A stretch of 5,412 nt of DNA. It comes from an uncultured Actinomyces sp. GTDB lineage: Bacteria; Actinomycetota; Actinomycetes; Actinomycetales; Actinomycetaceae. The DNA lies in the NCBI GenBank assembly GCA_902773415.1, contig CACYEE010000055.1, positions 1 through 5,412 on the forward strand, given 5' to 3'. The notes beneath the pieces were generated by a model. The model saw only the letters and a list, made by a program, of their open reading frames with translations. It searched no databases and was not told the DNA's origin. Positions 1 to 5,412 of this stretch are shown piece after piece; within the stretch, counting starts at the first letter, position 1, and each line of letters starts with the position of its first letter. Made by a program: the position numbers and the translations under genes.

Positions 1-1
1 C

Positions 2-1345
2 GGCGCGGGAAAGTCCACGCTTTTCAATTCCCTTGCGGGCGAGGATCTGTCGCCGGCGTCGGTCATCCGGCCGACTACCCGAATGCCGTACATTGCCGTC
101 CGTCCTGACGACGTTGCGGCGATGGAGGGCCATGCGCTGCTCGATATGGGCAAGGTCGTCCATCCGCCCAAGGCGATTTCCGGCGTCGTGCTCGTCGACG
201 CCCCCGACCTGGATTCCGTGGAGGAAGCCAACCGCGAGCTGTCGCGCCGCCTGCTCGACGCGGCCGACATCTGGCTGTTCGTGACGACATCGGCGCGCTA
301 CGGCGACGCGATGGCCTGGGAAATGCTGCGTGACGCGCACCGCCGCGGAATGACATGCGCGGTAGTCCTGAATCGGGTGCCCGACTCGGCCCTCGACATC
401 GTTCGCCGCGACATCTTCAGGCGAATGCAGGAGGACGCAATGGGCGATACCGCCCTCATGATCGTCGGCGATGCGGGGCCCCACGAGGGCGTTCTCGACT
501 TGGCGTACATCGAGGAAGTCGCCCAATGGCTCGAACGCATCGCCGCCACGCAGATGGGCCAGACGCTCGTCGATCGGACGACGGAGCAGATGATGCCGGA
601 ACTGCGCATGCAGCTCCAGGTGCTTGCCGACGCCGTCGAGATGCAGGCCAATGCGATTGCGGACCTTCAGGACAAGGTCGATATCGCCGTCGCCGCTCCG
701 CGCGCCAGGCTTGAGCTCAACGCAACGAGAGGACGGTACGGGGCCGGCGCCCCGACGGCGTCGTGGCTGACCTTCGCCTCGACGGGAGGCGTCCTCGATT
801 CGCTTGCGGTCGGAAAGAAGCCGCCTCTGCAAGCCCGGCGTTCGACCGACGAACGCGACAATGCGATGGGGACGGTCTTCGATTCGGTCCTTGCCGCGGT
901 GCGCGTCGGCCTGACGCAGGCTGTCATTTCGACGGAGGAAGAGGTGTGGAGCCTGTGGCGCAAGGACATCATCGACACCGAATCCTTCATTGAGACAGGC
1001 AGGGAACGGCTTGACCTCGGGGCTATCGTCGACGAAGCCCTGGAAGGATGGATGCAGGATCTTCGCCTCATGGCCCAGTCCGTGTCCGCGAATCCGTGGC
1101 TGTCGCATCCGGGAATCGCTGCGCTTCTCGGATGCGCGGCCGGAGGCGTGAACGGCGCCGTGACCGCGCTTCGCCACGTCGGCGCCCAGGATTCGCTTGT
1201 CGGAGCGCGCCAGAAGCTGGCCGACCGCCATATTCATGCCGTCGAGCGCGCAGCGCAGGCCTATCGCGGCGTTCTCGACGAGATCCCGATCGGAAATGGA
1301 CGCGCACTGCGGCTGCGAGCTGCCGAATACGCGCAGATGTTGTGA
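2..1345 (+). CDS. Dynamin-like/Era-like P-loop GTPase, 5'-truncated (first of a pair)
   Basis: The reading frame is open from base 2 and already begins inside the P-loop: the first visible residues are GAGKSTLFNSLAG. The N-terminus, including the first glycine of the G1 motif, is therefore missing; 447 codons are visible. Seen in order: G1 (visible residues 1-6), a switch I threonine in RPTT (23-26), a G3-like DAPD followed by LDS (66-69), and a G4-position NRVP (124-127) where NKxD is expected. A charged helical, possibly coiled-coil stretch (about 199-232) and a weakly hydrophobic Gly/Ala-rich segment (about 370-390) follow. There is no convincing pair of membrane helices, unlike the downstream partner. 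This architecture fits the actinobacterial dynamin-like or YfjP-like GTPase families, probably acting at the membrane with the next gene product. The substituted G4 suggests weakened or altered guanine recognition. The GTPase fold is well supported, but its cellular role is not known from sequence. Confidence 0.85.
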   Translation, partial: GAGKSTLFNSLAGEDLSPASVIRPTTRMPYIAVRPDDVAAMEGHALLDMGKVVHPPKAISGVVLVDAPDLDSVEEANRELSRRLLDAADIWLFVTTSARYGDAMAWEMLRDAHRRGMTCAVVLNRVPDSALDIVRRDIFRRMQEDAMGDTALMIVGDAGPHEGVLDLAYIEEVAQWLERIAATQMGQTLVDRTTEQMMPELRMQLQVLADAVEMQANAIADLQDKVDIAVAAPRARLELNATRGRYGAGAPTASWLTFASTGGVLDSLAVGKKPPLQARRSTDERDNAMGTVFDSVLAAVRVGLTQAVISTEEEVWSLWRKDIIDTESFIETGRERLDLGAIVDEALEGWMQDLRLMAQSVSANPWLSHPGIAALLGCAAGGVNGAVTALRHVGAQDSLVGARQKLADRHIHAVERAAQAYRGVLDEIPIGNGRALRLRAAEYAQML

Positions 1346-1349
1346 GGAG
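1344..1349 (+). promoter_or_regulatory. Ribosome binding site that sets the start of the second GTPase
   Basis: GAGGAG overlaps the last two bases of the upstream TGA stop and lies four bases before the ATG at 1354. It supports 1354 over the in-frame ATG at 1048, which would extend the protein back through the upstream gene with low-complexity Arg-rich sequence. The overlap with the stop codon suggests coupled translation of the two GTPases. Confidence 0.75.
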
Positions 1350-1353
1350 AGCC

Positions 1354-2844
1354 ATGACCAACGCACACGCCAACGTTCCCGAAGGCTCCGCACCGCGCGG
1401 CCTGTCCGATTTTGAAAAGTCCCTGGAGGCGATCGGCAAGGCCGTCGACGTGGGGCGCGGATGCCTCGACGACTTTCAGATTGCCCGCGCGCAAGCCGAT
1501 CTCGAAAAGGTGAAGGCGCGCTTCGGCGTCGGGGCCGGCCTGACGGTGGCTGCCCTGGCCGGAGGGACCGGTTCGGGCAAGTCGTCGCTTTTCAATGCGA
1601 TGACGGGCCTGAGCTTTGCCGACGCCGGCGACATTCGGCCGATGACCGAGGAAGCTGCGGCCTGCGTCTGGAATGCGGAGGCCGACAGCCTTCTCGACAT
1701 GCTCGGGGTTCGTCCTGCCCGTCGCATCGCCTACGAGTCCCTTCTTGTGGACACCGAGGACGGCCTGGACGGCCTTGTGCTTCTCGACCTTCCCGATCAC
1801 GATTCGGTGAAGATTGTCCATTCCACGACGGTCGATTCGATCTTGCCGATGGTGGACGTGCTCATCTGGGTTCTCGATCCCCAGAAGTATGCCGATCACC
1901 TCATCCATGACGTGTACCTGTCGCAGATGCGGCGGCGCAAGGACCATATGATCGTCCTTCTCAACAAGACCGATACCGTTCTTCCCGAACGCATGGACGA
2001 ACTGATGGCGGATGTGCGGGCGAAACTTGACGCCGACGGCCTTGAAGGGGTTGCCCTCTATGCGGTATCCGCCTATGAAGAGTCGGGCCTGGATCCGGTG
2101 CGCGAGGAGCTTCGCGCGGCCGTCGCGGAGAAGGAAACGGGCATCCGCACGGCCGAGGCGGAACTTGACGCGATTCGCGTCCGCCTCGCCAATGGCGTCG
2201 GGCGAGGCGAAATCGAGATTTCGGATGCCCTTGTGGAGCAGACCGCTCGGCAGATTGCCGAGACGTCCGGCATTCCGGCGGTTGTCGAGTCCTTGCGCCA
2301 TGCGGGGACGACGATTCGTCCGTCTGCGATTGCGCGGCCGGAGAAGCCCGCGTCGTCGATGGTGTCTGCGACGCGCGACGCCTGGATGTCGAAGGCGAAG
2401 GCGGGGCTTCCCGAACGGTGGGGCGCGGAGCTTGACAGGAGGGTTCCTGCTGCGGACGAGATTCGCCGTTCCATCGGGGCGGCCCTCGAAACGGTCGCGC
2501 TTCCGATCGTCTCGACGCGGGTGCCTCGCCTGCTTGTCTGGGTCGGAATCCTCGTGGCGGTTCTTGGCGTTCTTCAGGTTGTCCTGCCCGTGCCCTTCGC
2601 TTTCCTTCCGGTTCGCATCGGCCTCATGGCGGCGTGTCTTGCCTTTGCCGGAGCGATGTTCCCCGTTTCGAGACGGATGCAGCTGTCGACGGCGGAAGGG
2701 ACGGCCGAGCGCTTCGATTCGCGTTCGCGCGAGGCAATGGAGAAGGTCGTGCGTTCCGAGTTCGTCTCGCCGACGCAGGAAGTGCTCGATCGCCACAGGC
2801 GCGTGCGCGAGGAGGTTCTCAAGGCGCTTGGCGAGGCCGGCTGA
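1354..2844 (+). CDS. Membrane-anchored P-loop GTPase, second of a dynamin-like pair
   Basis: This is a complete 496-residue protein. The G domain shows G1 GGTGSGKS (residues 70-77), a switch I threonine in RPMTEE (T98), a G3-like DLPDHDS (145-151), an intact G4 NKTD (204-207) and a G5-like VSA (238-240). A helical, charged middle region follows (about 245-385). Two hydrophobic segments (about 393-418 and 421-436) are separated by a very short Pro-containing turn, so they probably form a membrane hairpin with both ends in the cytoplasm. A charged C-terminal helix (about 447-496) completes it. This layout of G domain, helical region, membrane hairpin and helical tail resembles bacterial dynamin-like and YfjP-family GTPases. 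The gene starts eight bases after the first GTPase, so a heteromeric pair is likely, as known for some bacterial dynamin-like proteins (inference). The usual DxxG glycine is replaced by Asp, as in its partner. The family call is firm; membrane remodelling or stress tolerance is only a guess. Confidence 0.88.
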   Translation: MTNAHANVPEGSAPRGLSDFEKSLEAIGKAVDVGRGCLDDFQIARAQADLEKVKARFGVGAGLTVAALAGGTGSGKSSLFNAMTGLSFADAGDIRPMTEEAAACVWNAEADSLLDMLGVRPARRIAYESLLVDTEDGLDGLVLLDLPDHDSVKIVHSTTVDSILPMVDVLIWVLDPQKYADHLIHDVYLSQMRRRKDHMIVLLNKTDTVLPERMDELMADVRAKLDADGLEGVALYAVSAYEESGLDPVREELRAAVAEKETGIRTAEAELDAIRVRLANGVGRGEIEISDALVEQTARQIAETSGIPAVVESLRHAGTTIRPSAIARPEKPASSMVSATRDAWMSKAKAGLPERWGAELDRRVPAADEIRRSIGAALETVALPIVSTRVPRLLVWVGILVAVLGVLQVVLPVPFAFLPVRIGLMAACLAFAGAMFPVSRRMQLSTAEGTAERFDSRSREAMEKVVRSEFVSPTQEVLDRHRRVREEVLKALGEAG

Positions 2845-2885
2845 ACGGGCAGCGGCAGGGCGCGTTCGGATTGCGGTCTGCGATC

Positions 2886-2894
2886 TGTGGACAA
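2886..2894 (-). promoter_or_regulatory. DnaA-box-like site 1 (TTGTCCACA on the minus strand)
   Basis: The plus strand reads TGTGGACAA, which is TTGTCCACA on the minus strand. That is an exact match to the DnaA box preferred in high-GC actinobacteria such as Streptomyces, as I know it. Binding is not shown by sequence alone. Confidence 0.45.
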
Positions 2895-2903
2895 CCGGGG
2901 TGC

Positions 2904-2913
2904 GGCACGTGCC
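2904..2913. repeat. Perfect 10-bp palindrome GGCACGTGCC
   Basis: GGCACGTGCC is its own reverse complement. It lies ten bases from DnaA-box-like site 1 in the spacer before ssb. It could be a repressor half-site pair, but in GC-rich DNA a 10-bp palindrome can occur by chance, and no binding protein is implied. Confidence 0.3.
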
Positions 2914-2980
2914 TGTGAATATCCGCGGCTTCAATGGCAAGGGCGCGACCTGCGCAGACGGTCTTTCGCGAGGCAGACCC

Positions 2981-2989
2981 GCATCCACA
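2981..2989 (+). promoter_or_regulatory. DnaA-box-like site 2 (GCATCCACA, degenerate)
   Basis: GCATCCACA matches seven of nine positions of TTATCCACA, with the conserved TCCACA core intact. It is the weakest of the three sites in this spacer and is listed because of its neighbours. Confidence 0.25.
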
Positions 2990-3008
2990 GGCCGCCTGTT
3001 TGCCGGTG

Positions 3009-3017
3009 CCGTCCACA
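3009..3017 (+). promoter_or_regulatory. DnaA-box-like site 3 (CCGTCCACA)
   Basis: CCGTCCACA keeps the TCCACA core with pyrimidines at the first two positions and G at the third, within the relaxed consensus for high-GC actinobacterial boxes. With site 1 it forms an inverted 8-base pair (CTGTGGAC at 2885-2892 and GTCCACAG at 3011-3018). It lies about 90 bases upstream of the ssb start. Confidence 0.35.
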
Positions 3018-3050
3018 GCCTTCGATTCCCTCTTTTCCCTGCTTTCGATT

Positions 3051-3070
3051 CTCGCTTGACTTGAAGCGAG
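3051..3070 (+). promoter_or_regulatory. 7-bp inverted repeat enclosing a -35-like TTGACT, upstream of ssb
   Basis: CTCGCTT (3051-3057) and AAGCGAG (3064-3070) are perfect reverse complements separated by six bases. The dyad is centred on TTGACT (3056-3061), a near-consensus -35. A regulator bound to the dyad would cover the -35, so an operator is plausible. The matching -10, expected around 3079-3084, is poor, so promoter function is uncertain. In RNA it would form a 7-bp hairpin with a 6-base loop. Confidence 0.4.
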
Positions 3071-3087
3071 GCCGGAAAAGGTCCGGC
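3071..3087 (+). promoter_or_regulatory. 6-bp hairpin directly abutting the preceding dyad
   Basis: GCCGGA (3071-3076) and TCCGGC (3082-3087) pair perfectly around a 5-base loop. The hairpin begins at the base after the preceding inverted repeat ends and stops eight bases before the ssb ribosome binding site. No T-run follows, so it is unlikely to be a terminator. It could be a 5' leader structure or part of a composite operator. Confidence 0.35.
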
Positions 3088-3095
3088 ATGACAGC

Positions 3096-3101
3096 AAGGA
3101 G
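3096..3101 (+). promoter_or_regulatory. Ribosome binding site of ssb
   Basis: AAGGAG lies five bases before the ATG at 3107. It is a strong Shine-Dalgarno sequence at good spacing and it fixes the ssb start. Confidence 0.8.
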
Positions 3102-3106
3102 AATCC

Positions 3107-3736
3107 ATGTACAACGAGACTGTCGTATCCGTGCGCGGCTGGACTGGCGCCAAACCGCGGGTTTTCGACAACGCCAACGGCGGACGCACCGTCGTCTTTC
3201 CTGTCGGCGTCACGCCCCGCGTCCTGAACCGGACCACCGGTGCCTACGAGGACGGGCGGACCATCTGGTACGACGTGCGCTGCTACGGGCGCCTGGCCGC
3301 AAACGTGTCGGCGTCCATTGGCGTCGGGGCCCCGGTCATGGTGCGCGGGGCGCTCGTGCTTCGGGAGCGGACCGACAGGGAAGGCGTTGCCCACCGCTCC
3401 TTCACGATCGTGGCGGACGCGGTCGGCATCGACCTCAACACCGTCAGCGCCTCCTTCCGCAAGAGCTTCGGACCGGGCGACGCCGTCGACGGGGAGCCTC
3501 CGAGCGCCGCCTCGAATCTTTCCGGCGCGCAGGCCGGAGTCGCGGACACGCCCGGCGGGACTCCCGGCCACGAGCATGCGGCCGGAACCATGCCGGGCAG
3601 CGAGGTCGAATTCGTTGGCGACGGGACGGGAACCTACGAATCGGTGCGGATGCCGTCCGCCGACAATGCCGCAGAGAGCTGCGAGGACGAGGCGCAGGGC
3701 GCGCAGGCTGCCGAACTTGCCGGACTCTCCGTCTGA
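3107..3736 (+). CDS. ssb: Single-stranded DNA-binding protein, SsbB-like paralogue lacking the acidic C-terminal tip
   Basis: This 209-residue protein has the bacterial SSB OB fold in residues 1-112. Typical features are an early aromatic GW (11-12), TVVFPVGVTPR (28-38), WYDVRCYGRLA (54-64) and a PVMVRGAL strand (76-83). It should bind single-stranded DNA as a tetramer in the cytoplasm. The tail (about 113-209) is low complexity and acidic, but it ends in AELAGLSV. It lacks the DDDIPF-like tip by which housekeeping SSB recruits replication and repair partners. This suggests the second actinobacterial paralogue (SsbB/SSBb), which has more specialised roles such as chromosome segregation in Streptomyces. 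The neighbouring ettA supports this, because M. tuberculosis SSBb (Rv2478c) also lies beside an EttA homologue. The start is set by AAGGAG and the family-like N-terminus. It could still be the only SSB in this organism; the rest of the genome would decide. Confidence 0.9.
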   Translation: MYNETVVSVRGWTGAKPRVFDNANGGRTVVFPVGVTPRVLNRTTGAYEDGRTIWYDVRCYGRLAANVSASIGVGAPVMVRGALVLRERTDREGVAHRSFTIVADAVGIDLNTVSASFRKSFGPGDAVDGEPPSAASNLSGAQAGVADTPGGTPGHEHAAGTMPGSEVEFVGDGTGTYESVRMPSADNAAESCEDEAQGAQAAELAGLSV

Positions 3737-3756
3737 GACATGTTTCCTCTTCTGTG

Positions 3757-3787
3757 TTGCTCATTGGGCGGGCAGCCCTGTTAGGCT
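3757..3787 (+). promoter_or_regulatory. Possible ettA promoter (TTGCTC / TAGGCT)
   Basis: TTGCTC (3757-3762) resembles a -35, and TAGGCT (3782-3787) fits the actinobacterial -10 pattern TAnnnT. The spacing of 19 bases is longer than ideal. Transcription would begin near 3794 and give a leader of about 88 bases for ettA. The -10 sits at the centre of the large dyad at 3767-3805, so regulator binding there would block it. Confidence 0.35.
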
Positions 3788-3805
3788 TAGACAGTGCTGC
3801 CCGCC
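3767..3805 (+). promoter_or_regulatory. 10-bp perfect inverted repeat between ssb and ettA (hairpin or operator)
   Basis: GGCGGGCAGC (3767-3776) and GCTGCCCGCC (3796-3805) pair perfectly. Inside, CTGT (3778-3781) and ACAG (3791-3794) add four pairs after a one-base mismatch, leaving a 9-base loop. It begins 30 bases after the ssb stop, where a terminator would be expected, but no T-tract follows. Actinobacterial terminators can lack one, so termination of ssb transcripts is possible. The alternatives are an operator over the putative -10, or a leader structure. Confidence 0.6.
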
Positions 3806-3839
3806 AGGGGGTGCCTTCGTGGTGCTCCGCGCCTGTGCG

Positions 3840-3849
3840 GGCGGGCAGC
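3840..3849 (+). repeat. Third copy of the 10-base arm, direct repeat of the left hairpin arm
   Basis: GGCGGGCAGC here is identical to 3767-3776 and complementary to 3796-3805. With the flanking bases, 3794-3805 could pair with 3840-3851 as 12 pairs including one G-U, enclosing a 34-base loop. The middle arm therefore has two mutually exclusive partners. The repeat lies 24 bases before the ettA Shine-Dalgarno sequence. Confidence 0.6.
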
Positions 3850-3873
3850 GCGGAACCGAAGAGCATTATGGAC

Positions 3874-3877
3874 GGAG
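3874..3877 (+). promoter_or_regulatory. Ribosome binding site of ettA
   Basis: GGAG (3874-3877) lies four bases before the GTG at 3882. It supports a GTG start over the nearby ATG at 3868, which is in another frame and reaches a stop after 12 codons. Confidence 0.6.
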
Positions 3878-3881
3878 AGAC

Positions 3882-5412
<1,531 letters not shown>

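Larger units (their letters stand above)
2845..3106. other. Intergenic spacer between the GTPase pair and ssb
   Basis: I see no credible gene in these 262 bases. The open frames that cross it are out-of-frame, Arg/Ser-rich continuations of shadows of the neighbouring genes and lack ribosome binding sites. No T-tract-type terminator follows the GTPase stop. The spacer contains three TCCACA-type DnaA-box-like elements, a perfect 10-bp palindrome and two adjoining hairpins just upstream of the ssb ribosome binding site. The ssb promoter probably lies here: TTGACT (3056-3061) is a good -35, but no convincing -10 sits at the right distance. Confidence 0.6.

Noticed and set aside
1048..1353. Longer start for the second GTPase at the in-frame ATG at 1048
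   Set aside because: It would add 102 Arg-rich residues that overlap the end of the first GTPase. ATG 1354 has GAGGAG at good spacing and gives a sensible N-terminus.
2846..2853. CGGGCAGC after the GTPase stop (and again at 3594-3601 in ssb) as further copies of the ettA leader repeat
   Set aside because: Only eight of ten bases match, and the same 8-mer occurs within ssb coding sequence, so it is probably chance in GC-rich DNA.
2845..3106. Chromosomal or plasmid origin of replication
   Set aside because: DnaA-box-like cores are present, but there are only three, with no AT-rich stretch, iteron array or replication initiator gene nearby.
1261..3237. A 658-codon open frame on the minus strand across the second GTPase
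   Set aside because: It is Arg/His/Pro-rich with no domain, spans two genes and a spacer on the other strand, and lacks a supporting ribosome binding site. It is a GC-rich shadow frame.
3740..3784. Short leader-like frame (14 codons, starting MFPLLCC) after the ssb stop
   Set aside because: It has no Shine-Dalgarno sequence, starts four bases after the ssb stop, and ends inside the hairpin. A leader peptide is conceivable but unsupported.

Overview
The window is high-GC DNA with codons biased towards G and C in the third position. It carries four co-directional plus-strand genes and reads as a chromosomal segment of an actinobacterium (Actinomycetota). The strongest clue is the pairing of a tail-modified second single-stranded DNA-binding protein with the ABC-F protein EttA. 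I recall the same pairing in Mycobacterium tuberculosis (Rv2478c/Rv2477c). I cannot place the genus.

Layout. Bases 2-1345 hold the 3' part of a dynamin-like or Era-like GTPase whose N-terminus lies outside the window. Eight bases later a second, complete GTPase (1354-2844, 496 aa) starts. It has two membrane-spanning segments near its C-terminus, and the two genes form a tight operon. A 262-base spacer (2845-3106) follows. It contains three DnaA-box-like TCCACA elements, a 10-bp palindrome and two back-to-back hairpins just before the next gene. An ssb paralogue (3107-3736, 209 aa) comes next, with a normal OB fold but without the usual acidic DDDIPF-type C-terminal tip. A 145-base spacer (3737-3881) holds a 10-base element present as copy, inverted copy and copy again, so the middle arm can pair with either flank. 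The first 510 codons of ettA (GTG start at 3882) run off the right end.

How they may work together. EttA gates the ribosome's entry into elongation according to the ATP/ADP state. SsbB-type proteins bind single-stranded DNA. The paired GTPases look like membrane-remodelling or membrane-tethered P-loop GTPases in which the second partner carries the membrane hairpin. No functional link between these activities is shown by the sequence. The grouping looks like conserved actinobacterial synteny rather than a mobile or defence island. I saw no transposase, integrase, tRNA, rRNA or CRISPR array.

The parts most worth a second look are the non-canonical G3 and G4 motifs of the GTPase pair, the mutually exclusive hairpins ahead of ettA, and the DnaA-box-like cluster ahead of ssb.
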